Shown here in pieces: positions 17,457 through 25,159 of a stretch of 64,000 nt of DNA. The DNA comes from Verrucomicrobia bacterium LP2A (lineage in GTDB: Bacteria > Verrucomicrobiota > Verrucomicrobiia > Methylacidiphilales > Methylacidiphilaceae). The notes beneath the pieces are model-generated. The model saw only the letters and a list, made by a program, of their open reading frames with translations. It did no database searches and was not told where the DNA came from. The position numbers and the translations under genes were made by a program. Position 1 is the first letter of the stretch. Every line of letters begins with the position of its first letter. Location of the stretch: positions 1,054,001 to 1,118,000 of the forward strand of contig JAFS01000001.1 of assembly GCA_000526255.1 (NCBI GenBank), read 5' to 3'.

Positions 17457-17944
17457 CTTCCGCTACCCTCGAGAGGTCGCATAGGCGAAGCCTGCGCGGC
17501 TTGGCAGCGTGGCCCTTTTCCGTTCCCAGAAACGGACTCAAACCTGCTTACGCCTGAGCGAGCGCGTCCTTTTCGCCACGGTTTTGGACCGGGAGATCCC
17601 AAGATTGCCCTGGCCGCCTCGTTCTCCGGTTGACCCGCGTGATCGCAGCGGGCAGACGGCGGACCATCCGGCTGCGCTCCCGCTTCCCGTTCACCTCCCC
17701 GGAATGGCGGTTCCCGGAGTCGCCTCCGCACCGATGAATGGGGTTCTGCGCTGGAGAACATCCTTCGCGGGCAGCTCCGGCGCAGCCTCAAGGATCGGAA
17801 CGCTCCACCTCCGGAAGACAACGACAGTGCGATCGGGTGACCCTATCCTTATCCCGGATCGGCGGAGGGGCTGCCGCATCGCCGCCCATTCGATTGCCAG
17901 TTCAAGAAGCGGGGTGGACCCGTCATCGATGGCAAGCCACAGCC
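17457..17944. other. 488-bp gap without a recognisable gene
   Basis: Several overlapping open frames exist, but their translations are Ser/Arg/Pro-rich and match no family pattern. No tRNA-like fold, IS end or clear terminator was seen. Confidence 0.45.
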
Positions 17945-18460
17945 CTACTGGTTGACCGGCTTTTCGAGCAATGCAGGCAGGGAGGATGCCAAATTGACGT
18001 CGACAAGAAGGTTAAGGCGATTCTCCAACTGGTAGAATTTGGCGACCGCCTGAGCGGGAAGCTTGGCGCTGAACTCCTTGAAATACTTCTTCATCACGTC
18101 GAGACGGCGCTGCTCGAAGGAGAACATGCGCGTAACCATGTCCTTTGCTTGTACGTCGGTCAGGGTGTCGTATTTGGCGGCGTAGTCCTTCACGAGCGCG
18201 ATGCGCTCGTCGTTCACCTTCGACATGTCGGCGGCAAATCGGTTGTAGATCGGCCAGAAGGCTTCGGACTCCTTTGGCGTGAACTTCATGGTCTCCCCGA
18301 TAATAGCGACCTTGTCGGCGTGTAGGTCAGCGCGCAAGGATTCAATGGCCGAGTTCACATCCGGCTGCGACGCTTCGCCGGTGGGCTGCGCGTGAATGGT
18401 TGAGGGCAGGATGAGAGAAGCGGCGAGCGCTGCTAAGAGGATTTGTTTGGGCGTTTTCAA
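17945..18460 (-). CDS. exported helical protein of unknown function
   Basis: This 171-residue protein has a signal peptide (to 'LILPSTIHAQ', about residue 25). The mature part is charged and mostly helical: 'MKFTPKESEAFWPIYNRFAA', 'VNDERIALVKDYAAKYDTLT', 'EQRRLDVMKKYFKEFSAKLP'. The layout recalls periplasmic Spy/CpxP-like (LTXXQ) proteins, but no LTxxQ motif is present, so the family is left open. AGGAAAT lies before the start. It is likely expressed alone; the next gene is divergent. Confidence 0.7.
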   Translation of the reverse strand: MKTPKQILLAALAASLILPSTIHAQPTGEASQPDVNSAIESLRADLHADKVAIIGETMKFTPKESEAFWPIYNRFAADMSKVNDERIALVKDYAAKYDTLTDVQAKDMVTRMFSFEQRRLDVMKKYFKEFSAKLPAQAVAKFYQLENRLNLLVDVNLASSLPALLEKPVNQ

Positions 18461-18645
18461 GATTTCCTTCCACCCTCCGCAGGTTTACGTACGGATCAGA
18501 TTGTCTTTGCGGGCGAACCTTAAAGAGAATCTTAAAGGCCGTCAATCGGTATCTCGCATTCTCCACACGGGCCTCGGTTCCATCATTCCGGGCCCCGGGC
18601 TTTGGATCGGATTTGCGGGAACCGGGTCGCTTGTGCGATTTTCAG

Positions 18646-19191
18646 ATGAAGGCGATGAACAACGATGCGAAAGCGGTTGCCGCGCTGCTGGTCCTCTCCG
18701 GATGGGTCTTGCTCATTGTCGCGACAGCTTCCGCGTTCTCGGTCGGCGCATCCCTTTGGCTCACGCTCCCTCACGCCTCTTTGGCCGATGCGCTGCGGAC
18801 CCTGCCCTGGCGAGATGCCCTATGGGCTCTTCTGGCCGGGGGGGCGTGGCTCGGCTTGCGCAAGCTGCGCCTGCGGATCGAGGCGCGGATCTCGGCTGAG
18901 CCGGAGCGGCGGAACCCGGAAGCGATGGAGGCGCGTCTGAGAAGCGGCCGCATCTACCAATGGTTCCTCATCATCGTGACCTCCGTGATTGTCCTGACGG
19001 CATGGAGCCTCAACGGCGCTCTGGCCGCAAGCCGCGAGCAATTCAATACGGCGCTGCTCTGGCTTCTCGGGGCTCAAGCCCTCTTAACCGCTGGAACCTT
19101 CGCATTCTTCGCCTACGGCGTGGATATCCGCCAGCTCCTTCGCCGCAGGACGAGCCAAGGCAGGAACGAATCGAGCGGCGAAGATGACTAG
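18646..19191 (+). CDS. small polytopic membrane protein of unknown function
   Basis: This 181-residue protein has four predicted transmembrane stretches: around residues 10-32, 48-62, 98-118 and 130-150. A charged cytoplasmic loop 'LRKLRLRIEARISAEPERR' follows the second. It ends in a hydrophilic tail rich in Ser, Asn and Asp. No family motif is recognised. The start is uncertain: ATG codons at 18646 and 18655 are both plausible and neither has a strong ribosome-binding site. Confidence 0.6.
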   Translation: MKAMNNDAKAVAALLVLSGWVLLIVATASAFSVGASLWLTLPHASLADALRTLPWRDALWALLAGGAWLGLRKLRLRIEARISAEPERRNPEAMEARLRSGRIYQWFLIIVTSVIVLTAWSLNGALAASREQFNTALLWLLGAQALLTAGTFAFFAYGVDIRQLLRRRTSQGRNESSGEDD

Positions 19192-19513
19192 GCCGCCTAC
19201 GGCGGTAAGGGTCCTGGGTGATCGGGTCGAGGCCGTGCGCGGGCGGCACTCGAGCGGCCACCGTGAGCCTCGAGCGCCTTCGTGGGCCGTAGTCTCGACC
19301 GGAGAGGTCATCGGAACGGCGTACCAGATTGGTCACTGCCGGAAGGGCAAGCTCCGAGACTGAGCCGCCCTCGAGCCACCCGCAAGACTGGCGCCTGGGG
19401 AATTCAGCGATTGGCGGCCGAAAGGAGAAATCCTGACGGGGCAGAGGACCGGAAGGCAGGAGGAATCGCAGCCTGTCGCTCCCGTGACATCGCCAGGAGG
19501 GAAGGAAGTCTGC
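19192..19513. other. 322-bp gap before the permease gene
   Basis: No gene is recognised. The stretch is strongly GC-rich. It opens with GGCCGCCTACGGCGG, a small potential hairpin just after the membrane-protein stop, which has no following T-run. AGGAGG occurs at 19457 and again at 19495, the latter serving the permease. Confidence 0.4.
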
Positions 19514-20290
19514 TTGAATGGACACTTGTGGCTGGCCGCTGGCTTGGCTCTGCTTTCCTTTGTCTCGGGCATGCTCGGAATGGGTGTGGGACTTCTCGCT
19601 CTTCCCTTTCTCGGACTCTTCTTTTCCGACTTGGTCAATCAGGTGCAGCCGCTCAGCCTCCTTCTCAACGGTGTTACGGCGGGAAGCTCGCTCATCGGCT
19701 TTGCGCGAAGCGGCCTTGTGGCATGGAGACCCGGCATCCTCTTGGCGTTGACAACGGCACTCGTCTCCCCCTTGGGCGTCGTCGTCGCCCAGCGGATCAA
19801 CCCGATCGCTCTTTGGAGCCTTTTTTTCCTCGCCTCCCTCTACCTGGCCTATCGGCTCCTTTTCTCGCAAAAGCGCGGGAGATCGTCCGAGAACAGTCGA
19901 TCGACGGGCGAGCTGGGCACGGGCGCCGGCTTACTCCTTGCCCTAGCCTTGTCGCTGCCGGCCGCCTTCATTGGCGGCATGCTCGGCGTCGGGCCGGGCG
20001 CCATTCTGATGCCCCTGCTGATCCTGATGGGCTTCGAGGCAAGATCGGTCGCCGCTATGAACTCGCTCGTCGTGATCCCCTCTTCCTTTTCCGCACTCCT
20101 CACGCACGGGGCGACGGCTCGCATCGATCTCTCCCTGGCCGGCTCCCTTTCGCTCATCGGGGCCATTGCTGCCCTTCTCGGTGCTCGACTCACCGCCCGT
20201 CGCGTCTCCGGTCGACAGCTGGAGCAGCTGCTCGGCCTTCTGATCCTCCTCTTGGCCTCGGGCAAGTTCGCTCGCCTGCTTTCCCGCTGA
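19514..20290 (+). CDS. TauE/SafE family (sulfite exporter-like) permease
   Basis: This 258-residue inner-membrane protein has about eight hydrophobic segments. The two half-repeat signatures are visible: 'SGMLGMGVGLLALPFLGLFF' in the first half and 'GGMLGVGPGAILMPLLILMG' in the second, each a glycine-rich re-entrant motif of this family. Members export sulfite, sulfonates or related anions; the substrate here is unknown. The TTG at 19514 is preferred because AGGAGG lies 13 bases upstream. A GTG at 19484 would add ten residues. Confidence 0.85.
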   Translation: MNGHLWLAAGLALLSFVSGMLGMGVGLLALPFLGLFFSDLVNQVQPLSLLLNGVTAGSSLIGFARSGLVAWRPGILLALTTALVSPLGVVVAQRINPIALWSLFFLASLYLAYRLLFSQKRGRSSENSRSTGELGTGAGLLLALALSLPAAFIGGMLGVGPGAILMPLLILMGFEARSVAAMNSLVVIPSSFSALLTHGATARIDLSLAGSLSLIGAIAALLGARLTARRVSGRQLEQLLGLLILLLASGKFARLLSR

Positions 20291-20405
20291 GCAAGCAAAT
20301 GGGCAACAAGAAGAATCTCCTCTCCGCTTCGTCGAGCGGGCGGTAGCGCAGCTCTTCGGTTTCCTGGCGAACCAAGGAACGGCGCGCGCTGCCTCTCCGG
20401 GACGC

Positions 20406-21119
20406 CTACTTCTCCGGTGCGAACTCGAGGAAGTACTGGTAGGGGAGGAAGTCGTACTCCTTCACGACGCGATAGCCGGCCTGCCGGAACTCCTCCTTGG
20501 CTTCCTCCTCCAGGATTCGATGCGCGGGGGGCGGACCGACAGGCGAATTCGGCTTGAAGTCGATCAGGACGATCCTCCCCTCGGGCTTGAGAGCGCCTGA
20601 GAGCTTCCGGAGATATTCGATCCGGTTGTCGACGTGGTGGAGAACCACGCAAAAAAAGATCCGGTCGACCGATTGGGGCTCGAGATCGGCGCTGCCCGGC
20701 TTGACCAGGCGAACCGTCACGTTCTTGAGACCCTTCTCCTTGACCTCCTTTCTCAAGTAGTCGGCCATCGCGGGCTCGGAGTCGATCGCGTAGACCTTCC
20801 CTTCCGCTCCCACCGCCTGGGAAAACCTCCGGGTGAAATAGCCCGTTCCCGCGCCGATGTCGGCCACCACGGACCCCGGCTTCAGGTTGAGAGCCTCGAT
20901 CACCCGATCGGGCTCCTGCCACTTGTCCCTCTCCTTCGATTCAAAGAGCCGGGCATACTTCCCCACGTCATGAAAGCTGTGGTGATAGCCATGCATCGCC
21001 TTCGGCTCGGTCGCCGGAGCCTCCGACTCCTGTCCATAGAGGATCGTGCCACTCCCCAGCAGAAGAAAGGCGGCCAATCGGATGAGCGGCTGACGCATCG
21101 TCGGGAAGAGATCAGTCAT
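20406..21119 (-). CDS. exported class I SAM-dependent methyltransferase
   Basis: The start at 21119 follows AAGGAG; the frame stays open a little further upstream. The 237-residue product begins with a signal-like segment ('LIRLAAFLLLGSGTILYGQE'), unusual for a methyltransferase and implying periplasmic or membrane attachment. The SAM site is 'VVADIGAGTGYFTRRFS', followed by 'VYAIDSEPAMADYL', 'RIFFCVVLHHVDN' and 'LKPEGRIVLIDFKP', the UbiE/Methyltransf_25 pattern. The first about 130 codons are duplicated nearly identically 1770 bp away. Relatives with this exported layout are found in several environmental phyla; the substrate is unknown. Confidence 0.8.
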   Translation of the reverse strand: MTDLFPTMRQPLIRLAAFLLLGSGTILYGQESEAPATEPKAMHGYHHSFHDVGKYARLFESKERDKWQEPDRVIEALNLKPGSVVADIGAGTGYFTRRFSQAVGAEGKVYAIDSEPAMADYLRKEVKEKGLKNVTVRLVKPGSADLEPQSVDRIFFCVVLHHVDNRIEYLRKLSGALKPEGRIVLIDFKPNSPVGPPPAHRILEEEAKEEFRQAGYRVVKEYDFLPYQYFLEFAPEK

Positions 21120-21534
21120 CGGGGAAAGCTCCTTGTAGTAGGTTTTCAGGACGAGAAGCCGATAAGACATGGCGCAGTTCGGGCGGCGGAGCCCGTCGTG
21201 TCATGACAAGCATGGACGCCCTCGCTCGCCCGCTCAAGAAAGTTTTTTCATCGGGCCGAAAGCCATTGCCTATTGCGAAGCGTCGCTCCCCGCGCCGGAG
21301 GGACGCATCCGGATCCGAGCCGCCCCGAGCGCCGGCAGATGCGCACGCAGTGCGCTCTCGACGGCCGAGGAGACTCGCTCCGCCTCCTGGAGGGTGGCAC
21401 GGCCATCCATCGCCACGTCGATCTCGGCCGCGAGCCTGTGGCCCAGCCAGCGGGCCCGCACCTCGAGCAGCCGGTGAACGGGGACCGCGTGCCCGGCGGC
21501 ATGGCGAATGGCCTCGACCACTTCCGGCTCGACC
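20726..21534 (-). repeat. 809-bp direct repeat, copy A
   Basis: This segment matches 22496-23304 at a constant offset of 1770 bases with only a few mismatches. It covers the 5' half of the methyltransferase gene, the intergenic spacer and the 3' end of a CDF transporter gene. Identity stops abruptly at both ends. Confidence 0.9.
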
Positions 21535-21536
21535 AT
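21270..21536 (-). CDS. stand-alone CDF C-terminal domain (deletion derivative)
   Basis: This 88-residue open frame is the cytosolic C-terminal domain of the complete CDF exporter encoded at 23040-24056. The initiator ATG is joined directly and in frame to the codon for 'VEPEVVEAIRHAAGHAVPVH', and the end '...GAGSDASQ' is identical. All transmembrane helices are missing. About 75 bases upstream of the ATG still resemble the leader of the full gene, including the GGAGAAAGCCTCAA stretch. The result could be a soluble metal-sensing dimer domain, or simply a deletion relic that happens to be in frame. Expression is unknown. Confidence 0.6.
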   Translation of the reverse strand: MVEPEVVEAIRHAAGHAVPVHRLLEVRARWLGHRLAAEIDVAMDGRATLQEAERVSSAVESALRAHLPALGAARIRMRPSGAGSDASQ

Positions 21537-21670
21537 CGCCGCGATCCTCATCGGCCGCCAAGAGAGGAGAAAGCCTCAACGATCAAGCCCCCAGGAAAAC
21601 CCGGAGGTTGACCCGCCGAATGGCTTAGGATACGTAAAGAGCCGATCTTTCTCTTACCAAAGGAACCCCG

Positions 21671-22447
21671 ATGTCCGGAAAACACAGCATCCAAGGCAAG
21701 GTGGCGTTAGTTGCCGGCGGAGCGAAGAACCTCGGCAGCCTCATCGCACGCGATTTAGCCGAACAGGGGGCCAAGGCGGTGGTCATTCACTACCGGAGCG
21801 CCGCTGACAAGTTGCACGCCGAGACGACCGTCGCCGCGATCGAGAAGGCGGGGGCCAAGGCGCTGGCACTCTCCGGGGATTTGACGTCTGCGGATGTGCT
21901 GGCCCAGCTCTTCGGCGACGCGGTTGCGGCCTTCGGCCGGCCCGACATCGCAATCAACACGGTCGGCAAGGTGCTCAAGAAGCCGATTCTCGAGACGAGC
22001 GAAGCCGAGTTCGATGAGATGAATGCCGTCAACGCGAAAACGGCCTTCTTCTTCCTCAAGGAGGCGGGCAAGCATCTCAACGACCACGGCAAGGTCTGCA
22101 CGCTCGTCACCTCTCTTTTGGGGGCTTTTACCCCCTTCTATGCCTCCTATGCCGGCACCAAGGCGCCGGTCGAACACTTCACCCGGGCGGCCGCCAAGGA
22201 GTTCGGCGTCCGAGGGATCTCGGTGACGGCGATCGGGCCGGGCCCGATGGACACGCCCTTCTTCTATGGTCAGGAGAGTCCTGAAGCGGTGGCTTACCAT
22301 AAGACGGCGGCGGCGTTGTCTCCGTTCACCAAGTCCGGCTTGACCCACATCGAGGATGTGGTCCCCTTCATCCGGTTTCTGGTCTCCGAAGGCTGGTGGA
22401 TCACCGGCCAGACCATCCTGATCAACGGCGGCTATACGACGAAGTAG
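21671..22447 (+). CDS. SDR family oxidoreductase
   Basis: This 258-residue short-chain dehydrogenase has the coenzyme loop 'AGGAKNLGSLIARDLAEQGA', 'INTVGKVLKKP' in place of the NNAG motif, Ser in 'LVTSLLGAFTP' and the catalytic 'YAGTK'. The end 'ITGQTILINGGYTTK' is typical. The changed NAG motif and the 'GGAKNLG' start resemble a subgroup of 3-ketoacyl-ACP reductase-like enzymes. It lies between the two copies of the 809-bp repeat and in the opposite orientation to the methyltransferase and CDF genes, so it may have come in with the rearrangement. Confidence 0.87.
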   Translation: MSGKHSIQGKVALVAGGAKNLGSLIARDLAEQGAKAVVIHYRSAADKLHAETTVAAIEKAGAKALALSGDLTSADVLAQLFGDAVAAFGRPDIAINTVGKVLKKPILETSEAEFDEMNAVNAKTAFFFLKEAGKHLNDHGKVCTLVTSLLGAFTPFYASYAGTKAPVEHFTRAAAKEFGVRGISVTAIGPGPMDTPFFYGQESPEAVAYHKTAAALSPFTKSGLTHIEDVVPFIRFLVSEGWWITGQTILINGGYTTK

Positions 22448-22495
22448 CAGATCGCCAAAGCGGAAGAGGCGCGCCGTAGTCCTGGTCAGCCACCC

Positions 22496-22889
22496 TGAGA
22501 CTCTTCTCCTTGACCTCCTTTCTCAAGTAGTCGGCCATCGCGGGCTCGGAGTCGATCGCGTAGACCTTCCCTTCCGCTCCCACCGCCTGGGAAAACCTCC
22601 GGGTGAAATAGCCCGTTCCCGCGCCGATGTCGGCCACCACGGACCCCGGCTTCAGGTTGAGAGCCTCGATCACCCGATCGGGCTCCTGCCACTTGTCCCT
22701 CTCCTTCGATTCAAAGAGCCGGGCATACTTCCCCACGTCATGAAAGCTGTGGTGATAGCCATGCATCGCCTTCGGCTCGGTCGCCGGAGCCTCCGACTCC
22801 TGTCTATAGAGGGTCGTGCCACTCCCCAGCAGAAGAAAGGCGGCCCATCGGATGAGCGGCTGACGCATCGTCGGGAAGAGATCAGTCAT
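22496..22889 (-). pseudogene. 3'-truncated copy of the exported methyltransferase
   Basis: This copy is nearly identical to the first 130 codons of the gene at 20406-21119, from the start and signal segment through 'VYAIDSEPAMADYLRKEVKE'. Homology then ends at 22496 and unrelated residues follow. The SAM-binding N-terminal half is present, but motifs II and III and the C-terminal half are missing, so the product could not be active. It lies downstream of the intact CDF gene. Confidence 0.85.
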
Positions 22890-23304
22890 CGGGGAAAGCT
22901 CCTTGTAGTAGGTTTTCAGGACGAGAAGCCGATGGGACATGGCGCAGTTCGGGCGGCGGAGCCCGTCGTGTCATGACAAGCATGGACGCCCTCGCTCGCC
23001 CGCTCAAGAAAGTTTTTTCATCGGGCCGAAAGCCATTGCCTATTGCGAAGCGTCGCTCCCCGCGCCGGAGGGACGCATCCGGATCCGAGCCGCCCCGAGC
23101 GCCGGCAGATGCGCACGCAGTGCGCTCTCGACGGCCGAGGAGACTCGCTCCGCCTCCTGGAGGGTGGCACGGCCATCCATCGCCACGTCGATCTCGGCCG
23201 CGAGCCTGTGGCCCAGCCAGCGGGCCCGCACCTCGAGCAGCCGGTGAACGGGGACCGCGTGCCCGGCGGCATGGCGAATGGCCTCGACCACTTCCGGCTC
23301 GACC
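22496..23304 (-). repeat. 809-bp direct repeat, copy B
   Basis: This is the partner of 20726-21534. Visible differences include TCTATAGAGGGTC versus TCCATAGAGGATC and GATGGGAC versus GATAAGAC. Here the CDF part continues into the full transporter gene, and the methyltransferase part is cut off. Confidence 0.9.
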
Positions 23305-24056
23305 CCGTCGAGCATCCGCAGAAAGACCGTCCTGGCCGACTGCCAGACGATGCCCAGGATCGCGGCGGTGATCCCGAGGCCGATGATCGGGTCAGCGAGC
23401 GGGAAGCCGAGCCGGGCACCGATCACGCCCAGAACCACGGCCAGGCTCGTCAGTCCGTCAGTGCGGGCATGATAGCCGTCGGCGATCAGCGCAGCGCTCT
23501 GGATCCGCCGGCCCACCCGGATCCGGTAGAGCGCGACAAGCTCGTTGCCGAGAAAGCCGGCCACGCCCGCAGCAGCCACCCAGCCGAGGAGAGCCACCGG
23601 CTGCGGGTGAACGAGCCGATGGGCCGCCTCATAGCCGGAGACCAGGGCGCTGAAGAGAATGATGGCGACGATCGCCAGCCCCGCCAGGTCCTCGACCCGG
23701 CCGAGGCCGTAGGAGAAGCGTGCCGTCGGCTTCCGCTGGGCCAGGCGGAAGGCGACCCCGAGCGGGAGCGCGGTCGCCGCGTCGCCGATGTTATGGATCG
23801 CATCGGCGAGCAGCGCCACGCTGCCCGAAAGGAGAACGATCCCGAATTGCACCGCAGCGGTAAGCAGAAGGATGAAAAAGGATCGTTGGACGGCCTGGAG
23901 CCCTTGTTGATTCGCCGCGATCGCGGGATCAAGGACCCCATGAGCGTGGCCATGGCGGTGGTTCGTTGCGCAACGCGGTGCTTCAGGAGGATCTCCCGCT
24001 TCCGAGAAATGCTCGAGCGGCCGGGGCGGCAAGGCGGAGGGGGTGAGCTCGCCCAT
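23040..24056 (-). CDS. cation diffusion facilitator family metal exporter
   Basis: This 338-residue CDF transporter probably exports Zn2+ or a related divalent cation in exchange for protons. A His-rich N-terminal segment ('NHRHGHAHG') precedes six transmembrane helices. The two metal-site motifs are intact: 'LADAIHNIGDA' in helix 2 (HxxxD) and 'DGYHARTDG' in helix 5 (HxxxD), the Zn/Cd pattern. The cytoplasmic C-terminal domain starts near 'VEPEVVEA'. That last domain also exists as a separate copy at 21270-21536. A metal regulator was not seen nearby. Confidence 0.93.
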   Translation of the reverse strand: MGELTPSALPPRPLEHFSEAGDPPEAPRCATNHRHGHAHGVLDPAIAANQQGLQAVQRSFFILLLTAAVQFGIVLLSGSVALLADAIHNIGDAATALPLGVAFRLAQRKPTARFSYGLGRVEDLAGLAIVAIILFSALVSGYEAAHRLVHPQPVALLGWVAAAGVAGFLGNELVALYRIRVGRRIQSAALIADGYHARTDGLTSLAVVLGVIGARLGFPLADPIIGLGITAAILGIVWQSARTVFLRMLDGVEPEVVEAIRHAAGHAVPVHRLLEVRARWLGHRLAAEIDVAMDGRATLQEAERVSSAVESALRAHLPALGAARIRMRPSGAGSDASQ

Positions 24057-24284
24057 CGCCGCAATCCTAATCGACCTCCAAGCGCGGAGAAAGCCTCAAG
24101 GAGCGGGTCTTCCGGAAAACCCGGAGGTAGATAGGGGTCGTTCCCTGCCGGAGAGAGGCCCTCCAATCCCGTCAAGCCTGGGCGCGGATGCCTCCCGGGG
24201 CATTTTCTGAAACTTCGGAGGAAACATTGATCCCGCCAGCTGGATTGGATCTAAAGATAGCAACCGAACCATCCTCCTTCATCT

Positions 24285-24953
24285 ATGAAAGCCACCATCG
24301 AGATCCCGGACGACCTCTACCGGAAGATCCAGGTCAAGAGTGGCGCTCTTGGCAAGCCGCTCCAGGAATTGACGATCAACCTCCTCGAGCAGTGGCTCAG
24401 CGAAAAGGAAAAGCGCTTCCAGGAATTGACGCAAGCCGGGCTCGATTCTCGGCTTCCTGCCGTGGACGAGGCGATTCAAGCTGCCCCTTCCGTAATCCTC
24501 AGAAGAGCAAGGAGCGAGGATGTCCCCGCTCTTGTCCCTCTCCTCCAAAGCCTTTTTTCCCAAGAAGAGGAATTTGCGCCAAACGGCGCACTCCAGGAGC
24601 GGGGCTTGCGCGCGATCCTCTCCGATCCGCGGCTCGGAGACGTCTTGCTCGCCGAGGAAGATGGACGAGCGATCGGGATGGTGAGCCTTCTCTACACGGT
24701 TTCCACCGCCCTCGGAGCTCCCGTCGCCATCCTGGAAGACATGGTCGTCGATCCCTCTCGGCGGGGAGCCGGGATCGGCAGCGCCATTCTCGCCCGGGCG
24801 CTTCGGCTCTGCCGGGAACGGGGATGCGCCCGGGTGACCCTGCTCACCGACGCCCGAAACACAGGAGCCCAGAGATTCTATGAGAAGGCCGGATTCGCCC
24901 AGTCGGTGATGATTCCGTTGCGACTGATCCTGCGAGAAGAAGCGCGGTCTTGA
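24285..24953 (+). CDS. ribbon-helix-helix-like / GNAT acetyltransferase fusion
   Basis: This 222-residue protein joins two parts. Residues 1-45 ('MKATIEIPDDLYRKIQVKSG', then 'LQELTINLLEQWLSEKEKR') look like an Arc/MetJ-type ribbon-helix-helix segment as found in antitoxins: a beta strand followed by two helices. Residues about 70-222 form a GNAT domain with 'VILRRARSEDVPALVPLL', 'ILEDMVVDPSRRGAGIGSAI' (acetyl-CoA loop, R-G-A-G-I-G) and 'NTGAQRFYEKAGF'. In TacA/TacT-type modules these two activities are separate genes. Here they are one chain, so the N-terminus could autoregulate or direct the enzyme. The acceptor is unknown. Confidence 0.8.
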   Translation: MKATIEIPDDLYRKIQVKSGALGKPLQELTINLLEQWLSEKEKRFQELTQAGLDSRLPAVDEAIQAAPSVILRRARSEDVPALVPLLQSLFSQEEEFAPNGALQERGLRAILSDPRLGDVLLAEEDGRAIGMVSLLYTVSTALGAPVAILEDMVVDPSRRGAGIGSAILARALRLCRERGCARVTLLTDARNTGAQRFYEKAGFAQSVMIPLRLILREEARS

Positions 24954-25159
24954 ACGAGCCGGCTTGGGCCGCTCCTGCGGCTTCGGACGGGGCGGCACGC
25001 CTTCTCGCGCACCGCCCCTCCAAAGGAAAGCGCGAAACTTCCGGAGCCCCTTGATCAAGGCTCCTTGTCGTGCATCATCGCCTCTTCCTTCGCTGCTTCT
25101 TCGGCGTGTGCCTGGGCGTTCTTGCTATGCCGTTCCTCAAACCATAGACAACCATTCCC

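Noticed and set aside
17457-17944. Transposase fragment suspected in the gap
   Set aside because: No DDE, Y1 or RuvC block is readable in any frame and no inverted repeats were seen.
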